Positions 35,801-43,700 of a stretch of 64,000 bases of DNA are shown here, one piece after another. The notes under the pieces were generated by a model. The model searched no databases and had not been told where the DNA came from. It saw nothing but the letters and a program-made list of their open reading frames with translations. The number at the start of each line of letters is the position of its first letter. Position 1 is the first letter of the stretch. Both the position numbers and the translations under genes were made by a program. The stretch comes from Klebsiella pneumoniae (GTDB taxonomy: Bacteria; Verrucomicrobiota; Verrucomicrobiia; Limisphaerales; SXTU01). The stretch covers positions 80,069 to 144,068 of the forward strand of contig CALQJI020000003.1 in assembly GCA_943330855.2 (NCBI GenBank). Direction: 5' to 3'.

Positions 35801-38800
35801 AAGTGTTCAGTGTTCAGTTTCCAGTTTTCAGTCGGGGGCCAGGAGAGTTTTTCGGTGACGGTGAGGCCGGTGAGTTGTTCTTGGAGGGTGAGTTGCCACT
35901 GGCCGGGCTGGGCGAGTGCGCCGAGGTGGAAGCGGGCTTCCTCACCGGCAGCGCGGAAGAGCGTGGAGTGCAGCGCGCCGGTGGGGTCGCGGAGTTCGAC
36001 GCGGAGGGGGAGCGGGCCGAGGTCGGTGCTGTCGGTGGAACGGACGGTTGCCGTGATGCTGACGCCGCTCCCCCTCGCCCGGAGGAGAGGGAGAGACGCA
36101 GACCGCGTTGGGTTGAAGCTGACCTGCGCGGTCATGGCGGCGGGCGCGGTGCGATAGCAGGCGAGCACGGCGACTGGCTCGGTCACGAGGTCAACCGTGA
36201 CCTCGGTGCGGCCGCTCGCCGTGGTCGTCTTGATCGGCTCCTGCGTCACGAGATTGCGCACGGTCCAGCCGGTGCCTTCGAGCGAGACGGGGAGCGCAAC
36301 GGTTGGCTCGAAGTGGTTTGAGTGCTTGCCCTTCGTGTCCGCGATGACGATGGCGTAGCGGACGGGACCGGCGTCGAGGCACAGCACGAACGCGCGGCCG
36401 GGGTCGGTGGTGGCGAGCGGGGCGACGCCGGTCTGCGTGACGGCGGCGGTGAGCGGGGCGCGCCAGTTGTCGGCGAACTCCTTCGCGAGGTTCGCGTGCG
36501 AGTCGGCGGTGAAGCCGCCGAGTTCCCAGAGCTGCTTCACGGCGGGAGCGAGCTTGGTAGCGCCGGCAACTTCCACTAGGCAATCGCCGGTGAGCAGCAC
36601 CTTGCCGCCGCGTTGCTGGAAGGCGGCGAGGGCGGCGGCGAGTTCGGTTTCGAGCGGCTGCTGCTGGCGCACGAGGAAGAGGACTTTCACGGCGGCGGGG
36701 ATGCCTTTCTCCACCGCGACCACGTCGTCCACGACGACGGGCGCGCAGCCGAGGCGCGTGAGGTGGCTGTAGAGCGCGTGATAAACGTATTGGGCGTGGC
36801 CGCCGGCGAAGACCTGCTGCGACGCGGTGCTGAGGATGGCGAAGTGGCTGTCCGGCTGCGCGCGCGTGGCGATGGCTCCGAACTGCGTGACGAACGCGAG
36901 GCCCTTCGCGCGACGGGTGAGCACGGCCAAGCCGGCGTCCTCCTGCATCGGCACGCCCGCGCCGGCGACGCCGCGCGCGAATGCGTGGAGCAGGCTCTTC
37001 ATCGAGCCTTCGGGCGAGGTGCCCCAACTGGTCGTGAGCCAGACGGGGCGCTCGGGGGCGTTGCCGCGCGCCCAGTCGGTGGTGAAGCCGGCGGACAGCG
37101 GCCAGTCGCCGAAGTCGGTGTAGGTGCCGTAGAAGCTCGCAGCCATGTCGCCGAAGAGCGCGCGCGTGCGTTTGAGGCCGTCGTGGCCGGCGTTTTCGAG
37201 CAGCAGGCATTGGGTGTCGGGGCGCACTTCGCGGACGGCGTCGTTGTAGAGCTTGTTGTGCTGGCCCCAGCCGAGGTCTTGCTGCGCCTTCCAGTTCGCC
37301 ACGGCGCGGCGCTGGAGTTCGAGGGCTTTCGCGCGGGCGGCGGGGTCGGAGGAAAACTTGTTGTCCGTGTGGAACTGGCGCTCCTCTTTCGTGAGTGAAG
37401 TGAAGCCGGCCTTCGCCAGGTTTTCGCCGAGCGCGCGATTGCGGTCGCCGACGTGAGCGTCGGTGGGGACGCCGCCTTCGGAGTAGCCGCCGAGCTGCGG
37501 GAACCACGAGTAGTTCACGCCCCACGCGGAGGGATAGTCGGCGGTCTGCTGCGTGTAGAGCTGGAGCTTGCGGACCATGCGGTCAACGGTCGGCGCGTAG
37601 CTGTGGTGGTAGGAGAGGGATTCGAGGTAGAGCCCCTCGCCGCGCATCGGCGTGAGGTCGGCGGAGCGGAGGCCGTGGCGGAGGAGGCGTTCGAGGAGAA
37701 GGTCGTTCTCGGCGCGCTTGAGGCGGGCCTCGGGCGGGCCGACGCCGGCTTGCGCGAGAGACGGTATGGCCGTGTCCAGATAGCTGCGGTGGCTTGAAGC
37801 GGCGACCATTTGCACGCCGGCGTCGGCGAGGAGTTTCAAGCCGGCGTCGTTCGTGGGCCACTGACCAGTGCAATGGCTCGTGGTGTGGGTGAAGAAGGAA
37901 CTGCGCGGCTCCCACGGGACGATGGTGATGGCGATGCGCGCGGACTTCGCGGTGCCGGATTCGACCCAGAGCTCGTGGTCGCCGGGCGGGAGGTCGGCGG
38001 CGCGGAGGGTGAAGGCGCGGGAGTCGTAGTCGGTGTGGGTGACGGCGGGGAGGGTGAGAGTGCCGGGGACTTGCAGTCGCCGCGCTTCGGCTGCGGGGGC
38101 AACCGACGGCGGCTGCAAGCCGCCGGCACGGAGCATCAGCTTCGCCTCGCCGCCTGGGAAACCACGCGGAGCGAGCACGGTGAAGAGCGGTTCCTCGTGC
38201 GGGGCGAAGACGGCGCGGCCACGGTGGGAGACGAGCCAGAGCTGGTTCGCGGGCGCGGGCGTGGAGGCAGTGACGGCCTCGGCTTTCATCAGCTTGCGCA
38301 GGCCTTCGCTGGTCACGGTGACGCCGGCTTCCGGCGCGGCTTTCTCCACCTTGCCCAGCGCAGAGAGCGTGAAGTCGCCGAAGCTCGACTGGTAGCGGAC
38401 GCCGACGGGGAGCCAGATGACGAGCGGGTTGAAGACGGCGGCTTCGCGAAGGAGCGAGTCCTTGCCGGACTGGAGCGTCACGCGCACGGGCACCGGTGCG
38501 CCGCGTTCATCCACGCCGTCGAAGCGCACGGGGGCGCAGCGGATTTGCACCTCGTCGCCGACGATGCGGAGCGCGGGGTGGTCGGACTTGAGTTGGCCGG
38601 CGTCGAGCGCGAGCGGGAGGTCGCCGGGCGTGAGGACGAAGCGGCCCGGCTCCAGTTTGCGCCGGCCTTCGAGGGAATAGGTGAAGGTGAGTTCGGTCAG
38701 CGGGCCGTTGGTGACTTGCTTGGGAGCAATGAGTTCGTCGCCACCGAGTCGGACGCGAACGGGCACGGTCTGCGCGGCGGTGAAGGCCGGAATGCGCCGC

Positions 38801-39063
38801 CAGAAGAGGCGCGGGGCGAGCGGTTGCTTCGGATCTGCGGCGTCCACGAAGCGAAAGAGCGTGCCGCTCGGCCCGTCGCCCTTGAGGATCGAGTCGAGGT
38901 CGTCGAGGGATTTGTCGGGGGTGGCCGGTTTTTTGGCGGGGGGTGTTTGCGCGCCCGCACTCCAACCGGACAAGAGTAGGAGCAACAGAAGTCCGAAAGC
39001 AGCCACGAGCCGGCTACTTTTCTTCCTTCTTCGCTGCGCCGCCGAGGGTAACATCAACTCCAT
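32893..39063 (-). CDS. Giant secreted protein: TIM-barrel-like, beta-propeller, discoidin-like
   Basis: 2,056 residues; signal segment LVAAFGLLLLLLLSGWSAGA at about 19-38. After N-terminal beta domains, about 388-655 looks like a TIM-barrel region (LKLLADAGVQMVAASSHRSY) and about 755-840 like the Rossmann-type domain following the barrel in GH42 enzymes (VLFLVRQQQPLETELAAALA). Residues 1490-1735 are PQQ-type propeller blades (VSADGTLVFAACADGEVLAF) and 1938-2055 a discoidin-like domain. These assignments are by eye. Four repeats are inserted in frame: two 70-bp elements (C), heptamers, and a fragment of B near 36066-36100. It overlaps the preceding TPR gene by 50 nt (or 41 from the next ATG) and is last in the ExbBD-containing run. 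Confidence 0.75.
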   Translation of the reverse strand: MELMLPSAAQRRRKKSSRLVAAFGLLLLLLLSGWSAGAQTPPAKKPATPDKSLDDLDSILKGDGPSGTLFRFVDAADPKQPLAPRLFWRRIPAFTAAQTVPVRVRLGGDELIAPKQVTNGPLTELTFTYSLEGRRKLEPGRFVLTPGDLPLALDAGQLKSDHPALRIVGDEVQIRCAPVRFDGVDERGAPVPVRVTLQSGKDSLLREAAVFNPLVIWLPVGVRYQSSFGDFTLSALGKVEKAAPEAGVTVTSEGLRKLMKAEAVTASTPAPANQLWLVSHRGRAVFAPHEEPLFTVLAPRGFPGGEAKLMLRAGGLQPPSVAPAAEARRLQVPGTLTLPAVTHTDYDSRAFTLRAADLPPGDHELWVESGTAKSARIAITIVPWEPRSSFFTHTTSHCTGQWPTNDAGLKLLADAGVQMVAASSHRSYLDTAIPSLAQAGVGPPEARLKRAENDLLLERLLRHGLRSADLTPMRGEGLYLESLSYHHSYAPTVDRMVRKLQLYTQQTADYPSAWGVNYSWFPQLGGYSEGGVPTDAHVGDRNRALGENLAKAGFTSLTKEERQFHTDNKFSSDPAARAKALELQRRAVANWKAQQDLGWGQHNKLYNDAVREVRPDTQCLLLENAGHDGLKRTRALFGDMAASFYGTYTDFGDWPLSAGFTTDWARGNAPERPVWLTTSWGTSPEGSMKSLLHAFARGVAGAGVPMQEDAGLAVLTRRAKGLAFVTQFGAIATRAQPDSHFAILSTASQQVFAGGHAQYVYHALYSHLTRLGCAPVVVDDVVAVEKGIPAAVKVLFLVRQQQPLETELAAALAAFQQRGGKVLLTGDCLVEVAGATKLAPAVKQLWELGGFTADSHANLAKEFADNWRAPLTAAVTQTGVAPLATTDPGRAFVLCLDAGPVRYAIVIADTKGKHSNHFEPTVALPVSLEGTGWTVRNLVTQEPIKTTTASGRTEVTVDLVTEPVAVLACYRTAPAAMTAQVSFNPTRSASLPLLRARGSGVSITATVRSTDSTDLGPLPLRVELRDPTGALHSTLFRAAGEEARFHLGALAQPGQWQLTLQEQLTGLTVTEKLSWPPTENWKLNTEHFSSVPDVHLVNEPHLGAFTRRTGEKLVILEPGQEALLPAAKKLVEHLTAAGQRARLWQLRGEDFDTIPVRWYPQPDDVARLQFVSAGQLVGWRGNLVPFIDKVKRTHVPERGGYAEDGPFFMVGADCVVFSGGLLAESLRAVTPWMNSPNAPGRAQGRLVVCFSPFAAGKQVAALVGNDLAGLEKAAEKLAELTAARTATDARAGGLQPPSLAPVSETRRLQVAGTPQPVATPLRDFTPLQRTVKLLANTRGQAAVFLDGKADTLAFVDETGRVTATVAAEAGVVAQARMDDRGRVWTLTARGTAKDKAWHFENAHELTLRALAPDGTLQTEVTAYTGETHDLPPDHEAGVRIAPDGESYAFGRRASVLLGKLAATSSASYNDLSFVKNRFEVRNPRFPVGTTFSPDSRHVFFTMDTRPRFGGMGVTSPSPVGCEATLVDAQTGQRLWGLRASGESGAAYAALSGFAAVSKDGAFTALADYEGSILLVDKSGKVVVRESVAKATHRNEARRGPPGGVGVWISENGSVAAWAFSGALHIASGGKLARVAPPEPIVAGGVSADGTLVFAACADGEVLAFAPDGAKQWTFASGGQNPQLATTRANEVLVANNIGELIHLDRNGKETRRVNLATAADRAQHPVQPAANGQRPVPPLEARDPGTLALAQLQLGAKRVAAWKPAGPGSAAFGREFFAVTTPIELNAGAAEGEFFVHLVYRRPEGNSETTVTTTGADGAEKFTLDLRTPQFRILDIPMRGPGVKVTVSADGPLEVAECSLWSFKWPGGNKLYVAPAGGSGDPLATASSKGVKGGGELNLDDLIDAGGASGKAKEAKIYVFNPDPDQVKGPYLKPSADPMTALNGRRFGNGKLPDWVSGKPNYKGAWLTVDLGKPTPLRLVATYERVNRQSAVSANFALFSGFDAKENEGGELLATAVGSDQFWRVFPVNAPKVTLIGIHIFGGSERPEGLSEAEAY
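35126..35195. repeat. Palindromic element family C, copy 1, in frame
   Basis: Exactly 70 bp: arms GTGCCGGCGACTTGCAGTCG... and ...GGCTGCAAGCCGCCGGCAC pair with two mismatches in 22. On the coding strand it gives AGGLQPPSLAPVSETRRLQV. The second copy at 38060-38129 has the same length, strand and frame. Confidence 0.9.
35802..35829. repeat. Heptamer tandem repeat inside the 2,056-codon gene (unit AGTGTTC)
   Basis: Units AGTGTTC, AGTGTTC, AGTTTCC, AGTTTTC, then AGTCGGG. It encodes PTENWKLNTEHFSS. The unit is related to ATTCAGT at 17964-18047. Confidence 0.8.
38060..38129. repeat. Palindromic element family C, copy 2, in frame
   Basis: Exactly 70 bp and 2,934 bp (978 codons) from copy 1, so in the same frame. 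It encodes AGGLQPPSVAPAAEARRLQV. Confidence 0.9.
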
Positions 39064-40501
39064 AAGTGAGGGTGAGATCCTGGTGGGCGCGACCCGCCCA
39101 CGAGGTGTTCAGGTGGACTTTGCAGACGGTCTTGAGCGTGCGGATGGCGGCTTCCTTGTCGCCCTTGGCGGCGTAGTGGCCGGCGATTTTGTATTGGGCC
39201 TCGGGGGCGGCGCTCTTGAAGAAGTTGAGCACGCCCACCAGCGTTTGGATGGAGGCGTCGTGCTGCTTCATCGCGCCCTGGCACTCGGCGATGCGGAAGA
39301 GCGAGAGCGGCTCGCGCTGGGACTGGTTGTAGCAGGCGATGGCCTCGGGATACTTGCCGGTGCGGTTGAAGACTTCGGCGAGCCGCCACTGAATCGCGTC
39401 GGACTGCTGCGGGTGCTTGTTGAGCATCGCCTGATAGGCCTCGATGGTGCTTTTCCAGTTGTTCTCCTCGCCGTAGGTCTCGGCGATTTCGGTGTCGGCG
39501 ACGTATTGGTTCTTCAGCTCGCGATAGACGAGGCGGGCCTCGGGGCGCTTGCCGCTGGCGCGCAGATAGGCGGCGTATTCGCCCCGGAAGGTGTCGTTGT
39601 CGGGGAACTTCTTGGACAGGGCGGCGAACCGCACCGTGGCCGCCGGGGTGTCGCCAGCGTAGGCGTGGATGCGCGCGCACCAATGCTCCAGCGCGGTCTT
39701 CTCGTCGGGAGTGGCCGTGGGTTGCTTCTCGATGAAGGAGACGGCGTTGGTGGCGATGCTCGTGCGGAGCTTCGAGCCTTTCTCCCCGTAGAAGGTTGGG
39801 ATGTGGTGTGCGTGCATCGCGTCGGCGGTCCATTGCGCGAAGACGAGCAGGGCGTCCTTCTTTCGCACGCCGTCCACGAGCGCGAAGGCCTCGGGGGTTC
39901 TCTTCTCGACGAGTCGGTGCATGAGCACGCGATGCTGCGCGGTGTTGTGCAAGTTGGCGGGGTCGGCGTAGCTGCCGGTCGCGAGGAATTCCATGTGCGC
40001 CACCCACTTCTCAGTCTTGCCGAGCCGCCAGTAGATGGTGCAAACCTCGCTGCGGGCGTAGGCGCCGAAGTCGTTCGTCGGCCACTTGGCGATGACCTTT
40101 TCAAAGGCTTTCACGGCCTCCTCGGCGTCGCCGGTCTGGGTCTGGCAGACGCCGATGGAATACTGCGCGCTGCCGGCGTCAATCGCGTCGGGGAAGTAGT
40201 CAATGACGTTGCGGAATTCGCCGATGGCGGCGTTGACCTGGCCGAGCCGGCGGGTGCATTCCGCGAACATGAGCTGCGCGTAGGAGGCGACCTCGGACTT
40301 CGTGTGGAGCTGGAGGAACAGCTCGTATTCGGAGCGGGCGGACTTCCAGTTGCTCTGCTCGGCGTAACGCTCGGCGCGCGTGAGTTGGTGGCGCTCCTCC
40401 TCGGTGAGGCGGGTCCAACGCTCGGCGGCGAGGCGTCCGTAAATCGACGTGGCCGACAGCAGGCCACAGAACAACAGGGGGAGAAGAAGGCGATTTTTCA
40501 T
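39014..40501 (-). CDS. TPR-repeat periplasmic protein B
   Basis: 495 residues with a signal peptide (MKNRLLLPLLFCGLLSATSIYG). At least eight tetratricopeptide-type helices follow, for example SAQYSIGVCQTQTGDAEEAV, AIQWRLAEVFNRTGKYPEAI and EAQYKIAGHYAAKGDKEAAI, in a style like YbgF/CpoB and BamD. It lies 107 nt after exbD with a palindrome between, and its end overlaps the start of the 2,056-codon gene. The context suggests it is a periplasmic adaptor of the ExbBD machine. The partner is not known. Confidence 0.85.
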   Translation of the reverse strand: MKNRLLLPLLFCGLLSATSIYGRLAAERWTRLTEEERHQLTRAERYAEQSNWKSARSEYELFLQLHTKSEVASYAQLMFAECTRRLGQVNAAIGEFRNVIDYFPDAIDAGSAQYSIGVCQTQTGDAEEAVKAFEKVIAKWPTNDFGAYARSEVCTIYWRLGKTEKWVAHMEFLATGSYADPANLHNTAQHRVLMHRLVEKRTPEAFALVDGVRKKDALLVFAQWTADAMHAHHIPTFYGEKGSKLRTSIATNAVSFIEKQPTATPDEKTALEHWCARIHAYAGDTPAATVRFAALSKKFPDNDTFRGEYAAYLRASGKRPEARLVYRELKNQYVADTEIAETYGEENNWKSTIEAYQAMLNKHPQQSDAIQWRLAEVFNRTGKYPEAIACYNQSQREPLSLFRIAECQGAMKQHDASIQTLVGVLNFFKSAAPEAQYKIAGHYAAKGDKEAAIRTLKTVCKVHLNTSWAGRAHQDLTLTYGVDVTLGGAAKKEEK

Positions 40502-40523
40502 GCGCTTGGCTGAGTGGGGAAAT

Positions 40524-40601
40524 TTTTAGCCACAGATGAAATACAGATGAAGAACCGCCATTTTCACCGTGTTCAATCTGGGTTTCATCTGTGGCTCAAA
40601 A
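40524..40601. repeat. Palindromic element family J, copy 1
   Basis: TTTTAGCCACAGATGAAATA... (40524-40551) and ...GGTTTCATCTGTGGCTCAAA (ending about 40601) are imperfect reverse complements. It lies between exbD and the TPR B gene. Confidence 0.8.
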
Positions 40602-40608
40602 GCCGGGT

Positions 40609-41016
40609 TCACTTATCAACTTCAGTGGCGAGCACGATGGCTGCGTCGCACTGGTTCACGATGTCCATGAGCTTCACGGCGCTGCCGTAGTCCACGCCAC
40701 GGTCAATGTTGATGATGACCGCGCGGTCCTTGGTGCCGGCGAGCTTGGCGGTGATGCCGGCCTTGAGCTGCTCCCAAGTCGTCTTCTCGCCGTTGAGGAA
40801 TACGTCCTTCTGCATGTTGAGCTGCACGGAGACGCTCTTGTTCTCGGCGTTCTTGGCGGTCGAGGCCTTGGGCAGCTTGAGGTCGATGCCCGTCACGTTC
40901 ACGAAGGTCGTGGCGACCATGAAGATGATGAGCAGCACCAGCGAAATATCAATCATCGGGATGAAGTTGATGGCCGCTATCGGCTCATCCGAGTCATCTT
41001 GGAGGTCCATTGCCAT
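40609..41016 (-). CDS. exbD: ExbD/TolR-family biopolymer transport protein
   Basis: 135 residues: a short cytoplasmic N-terminus, one transmembrane helix (INFIPMIDISLVLLIIFMVA) with the proton-relay aspartate in MID, and a periplasmic domain ending in INIDRGVDYGSAVKLMDIVN, a peptidoglycan-binding-type fold. It pairs with the upstream ExbB (21-nt gap) to form a proton-driven inner-membrane motor. Which TonB-like partner it energises is not certain, but two candidates lie just upstream in the same run. Confidence 0.95.
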   Translation of the reverse strand: MAMDLQDDSDEPIAAINFIPMIDISLVLLIIFMVATTFVNVTGIDLKLPKASTAKNAENKSVSVQLNMQKDVFLNGEKTTWEQLKAGITAKLAGTKDRAVIINIDRGVDYGSAVKLMDIVNQCDAAIVLATEVDK

Positions 41017-41037
41017 AAGCGGGGTGCGAGTTGGGAA

Positions 41038-41670
41038 TTACTTCTTGGCCGTCGCGGCGGCGAGCTGCGAGCGCAGGTCGCGGTAGGCTTGGAAGGCCTG
41101 AGACTCCAGCTCCAGCGCCATGTTCGAGATGGCCTTGCTAAAGTAGTTGTAAAACATCAGCGCCGGGATGGCCACGAGCAGGCCGGTGGCGGTGGCCACC
41201 AGCGCCTCGGAGATGCCCGCCGCGATGACGCTCGGCCCGCCCATGCCCTGCGTGGCGATGTCCGAGAAGGCGGTGATGATGCCTTTGCACGTGCCGAACA
41301 GCCCGACGAACGGCGAGATGGAGGCGATGGTGGCGAGGATGGGCAGGTATTGCTTCAGCCGCGCCATCTCGCCGCGCAGGGTGAGGACCATCACGCGCTC
41401 GGCGTCGGCGCTCTCGGCGTCGCGGCCGGACGCGGCCTCGGCGAGAATCATCGCGGCGAGGGGCGACTCGCTCTGGCGGCAGCGCTCGAGCACCTGGTCA
41501 TACTGCTTCTTCTCCAGCAACTCCTTGACGCCGTCGCGCAGCGACTGCGTGGCGACGCGCACCTGCTTGAAGAAGGCGAGGCGCTCGAGCACCACGCCGA
41601 TGCTGATGACCGAGAGTAAAATCAACGTGGCCATCGTCATGCCACCCGCAACAATCCATTCCCACAACAT
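41038..41670 (-). CDS. exbB: MotA/TolQ/ExbB-family proton channel
   Basis: 210 residues with three transmembrane helices: residues 5-27, then the conserved pair ATIASISPFVGLFGTCKGII and ISEALVATATGLLVAIPALM, the latter carrying the family signature. It builds the pentameric proton channel around ExbD. The gene is followed by exbD after 21 nt and preceded by a 284-nt gap holding repeat B. Confidence 0.95.
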   Translation of the reverse strand: MLWEWIVAGGMTMATLILLSVISIGVVLERLAFFKQVRVATQSLRDGVKELLEKKQYDQVLERCRQSESPLAAMILAEAASGRDAESADAERVMVLTLRGEMARLKQYLPILATIASISPFVGLFGTCKGIITAFSDIATQGMGGPSVIAAGISEALVATATGLLVAIPALMFYNYFSKAISNMALELESQAFQAYRDLRSQLAAATAKK

Positions 41671-41755
41671 AGGTTTTTTCTTTGGTTAACGGTTAACTGA
41701 CGTGTTCTGAATCAAATCTGTGGCAAGCAAATCGGGGCACGGTCCACGACGCGCG

Positions 41756-41884
41756 CCTTCTCTCTTCCTCGGAGGAGGGGAGAAGGTGGCCGCAGGCCGG
41801 ATGAGGGGTGGGGCCACCAACGCCGACGCACGTAACCCCTCACCCCAACCCTCTCCCCTCATCCGATGAAGGGAGAGGGAGGAG
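41756..41884 (-). repeat. Dispersed repeat family B, copy 2
   Basis: Inverse copy of 16582-16709: CCCTCATCCGATGAAGGGAG on the right and GGCCGCAGGCCGGATGAGGG on the left. It takes up nearly half of the 284-nt gap upstream of exbB; I see no gene or clear promoter in the rest. Confidence 0.8.
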
Positions 41885-41954
41885 AAGCGCGGCGTGGTTC
41901 CACTGCGTTGCTGCCGGATGGCACTCGCAATCGGTGTGGGAGAAAGGTGCGCGC

Positions 41955-43010
41955 TCACTTCTTCCCCCCCTTGCCTTCCAGCATCATCTTCCACTCGCTG
42001 TAGCCGGCCATCGCCTGCGCGAGGATGTTCACGCCGAGCTGATACGACTGCTCCGCCGACTCCGCGCTGGTGCCGCCGTGCGTGTCTTTCCACGCGTCCG
42101 TGATGGAGCCTTGATGGTAGAAGGCCACCCAGCGTCCGTCCTTCTTCCAGCCCAGCGCGCGCGTGCCGCTGTGCGCCCAGAGCGGCGGCGCGCCATCCAG
42201 TGGATACGGGGCGCGGTAAATCGGGTCGTCATCTGGAATCTCCACCGCCGCGACCTCGGGCAGCACCGTCTGCATGAACCGCATGAACACGCTGTGGAAC
42301 TGGTTCCCGCCGTTGTCGGCGAAAATCATGCCCCGGTTCTCCAGCAGGTAACTGCGGACAGCCTTCACCTCACGCGGGTCGAAGCGGAAGGGGTAGCTGC
42401 CCACCATGAACACCACCGGCGGCGCGCGACCCTTCACGTAGCGGCCGAGCTCCAGCAGCGTCGCGTCCATCGGGATGGTCGAGACCGGCATCTTCGCGCG
42501 CCGGCCAAATTCTTTCGTCAGGTTCTCGTCCGCGCCGTTGCGCAGGTTGAAATCCCAGTTGCCGCCCTCGTAGCGCACGCGCACGAAGCTGAAGCGCACG
42601 CCCTCGCGGCCTGCCGCGTAGCCTGCCGGGCCAGCGCCCTCGCCCTGGCCGATTTTGTATTCGTTGGCGGTGACTTCCTTGAGATTGAGCGGCGTGAGTT
42701 CGAGTGGCGGCACCTCGAAGACGACCGAGCTGTTGGGGTTCACCAGCACGCGTTTGCGCTGCACCTTCTTCACCTGAACCTTCATCTGCTTAATCATCGC
42801 CTTGGGCTTGCCGGAGCCTTTGACGAGGTCGTAGCTCTTCTTGCAGCCGGGGATGAACGCCGGCAGCACGAGCATCAGCAGCAGGCCGACGTGGCCGAGG
42901 AAGGAGTAACTGAAGTATCGCTTCAGCCGCCCGTGCTTGCCCTGCCAATACGCCGCGTCAGGCCGGAAAGGATTCCAGATGCGCGCCACAGGATGGGGCT
43001 GAGCAGGCAT
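41955..43010 (-). CDS. DUF4159 membrane protein with TonB-like anchor
   Basis: 351 residues. A cytoplasmic N-terminus of about 35 residues leads into one transmembrane helix, YFSYSFLGHVGLLLMLVLPA, which contains Ser-x-x-x-His (SFLGH) as TonB does. A basic linker and a C-terminal DUF4159 domain follow (VVFMVGSYPFRFDPREVKAV, then LLENRGMIFADNGGNQFHSV), a Rossmann/glutaminase-like fold. DUF4159 proteins often sit near MoxR/vWA genes of the Bat type. The neighbours here are exbB and a TonB-like gene, so it may be energised by ExbBD. Enzyme activity is unknown. Confidence 0.85.
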   Translation of the reverse strand: MPAQPHPVARIWNPFRPDAAYWQGKHGRLKRYFSYSFLGHVGLLLMLVLPAFIPGCKKSYDLVKGSGKPKAMIKQMKVQVKKVQRKRVLVNPNSSVVFEVPPLELTPLNLKEVTANEYKIGQGEGAGPAGYAAGREGVRFSFVRVRYEGGNWDFNLRNGADENLTKEFGRRAKMPVSTIPMDATLLELGRYVKGRAPPVVFMVGSYPFRFDPREVKAVRSYLLENRGMIFADNGGNQFHSVFMRFMQTVLPEVAAVEIPDDDPIYRAPYPLDGAPPLWAHSGTRALGWKKDGRWVAFYHQGSITDAWKDTHGGTSAESAEQSYQLGVNILAQAMAGYSEWKMMLEGKGGKK

Positions 43011-43021
43011 CCCAAACTAGT

Positions 43022-43132
43022 TTTTGGCCACAGCTGGAACACAGCTGGAACACAGATGCAGCGATGCTCCGTAACGCTGCGATGCAGATGAATCCAATCT
43101 GTGTTTCATCGGTGTTTCATCGGTGGCTAAAA
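43022..43132. repeat. Palindromic element family J, copy 2
   Basis: TTTTGGCCACAGCTGGAACA... (43022-43056) pairs imperfectly with ...TTTCATCGGTGGCTAAAA (43097-43132). Each arm has an 11-bp tandem unit (CACAGCTGGAA; TTTCATCGGTG), and an inner pair GCAGCG/CGCTGC lies in the loop. It fills the gap between the TonB-like and DUF4159 genes. Confidence 0.85.
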
Positions 43133-43144
43133 TTTTTCCGCGTC

Positions 43145-43573
43145 TCACTTCAAGTCCTTTAGCAAGTCGTCGTTCTTCGAGGAGAACGGGCTTTTCGGCA
43201 ACTCGCCGGGCTTGGCGACCTTGTCTATCCCGAGAATCTTCTCGGCGTCGGCTTGGCGGTTGGTGCTGACGGGCGCGGGGGCCTCGGGCACGGAAACCGT
43301 TTTGGTGGACGCGGCGGGGGCGTTCGTCACGGCCGCGGGCGGGGCGTTGGTGCCACCGGCTTTGGCGGCGTCCTCGGCCTCCTTCTTCTTCAAGGCGGCG
43401 TCCTCGAGGGCGGCCTTGGCTTTGCTCGCCGCTTCCCGCTGCTGGTGGCCCCAGTAGCTGAAGCCGCACAGCCCAGCGATGAGCAGGGCATGAAACACGG
43501 CGCTCACGCCGGTCCACTTCCACAGGATTTTCAGCGGCACATTGCCGCGCACGTTTTCAGGTTTCGGTTGCAT
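43145..43573 (-). CDS. TonB-like single-span membrane protein
   Basis: 142 residues from ATG 43573 (MQPKPENVRGNVPLKILWKW). One transmembrane helix, GVSAVFHALLIAGLCGFSYW, carries Ser-x-x-x-His (SAVFH), the pattern E. coli TonB uses to couple to ExbBD. An Ala/Lys-rich coil and an Ala/Pro-rich extension follow (APPAAVTNAPAAS...), ending in a short acidic/basic tail (SPFSSKNDDLLKDLK). It has no folded TonB C-terminal domain, so it may contact a periplasmic TPR protein rather than an outer-membrane receptor (inference). It lies between the giant TPR gene and the DUF4159 gene. Confidence 0.65.
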   Translation of the reverse strand: MQPKPENVRGNVPLKILWKWTGVSAVFHALLIAGLCGFSYWGHQQREAASKAKAALEDAALKKKEAEDAAKAGGTNAPPAAVTNAPAASTKTVSVPEAPAPVSTNRQADAEKILGIDKVAKPGELPKSPFSSKNDDLLKDLK

Positions 43574-43611
43574 CGTGTTCAAAGGGTTCCGTTGCCACTG
43601 AGTCTGGATTC

Positions 43612-43688
43612 TTAGCCACAGATTGAACACGGATTAAACATGGAACATCGGCCAGCCGAGTCCGCATCCGTGTTTCATCCGTGGCTAA
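43612..43688. repeat. Palindromic element family J, copy 3
   Basis: TTAGCCACAGATTGAACACG... (43612-43634) and ...TGTTTCATCCGTGGCTAA (43666-43688) are reverse complements with three mismatches in 23. It lies between the giant TPR gene and the TonB-like gene. Confidence 0.85.
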
Positions 43689-43700
43689 CAATGGGGCCGC

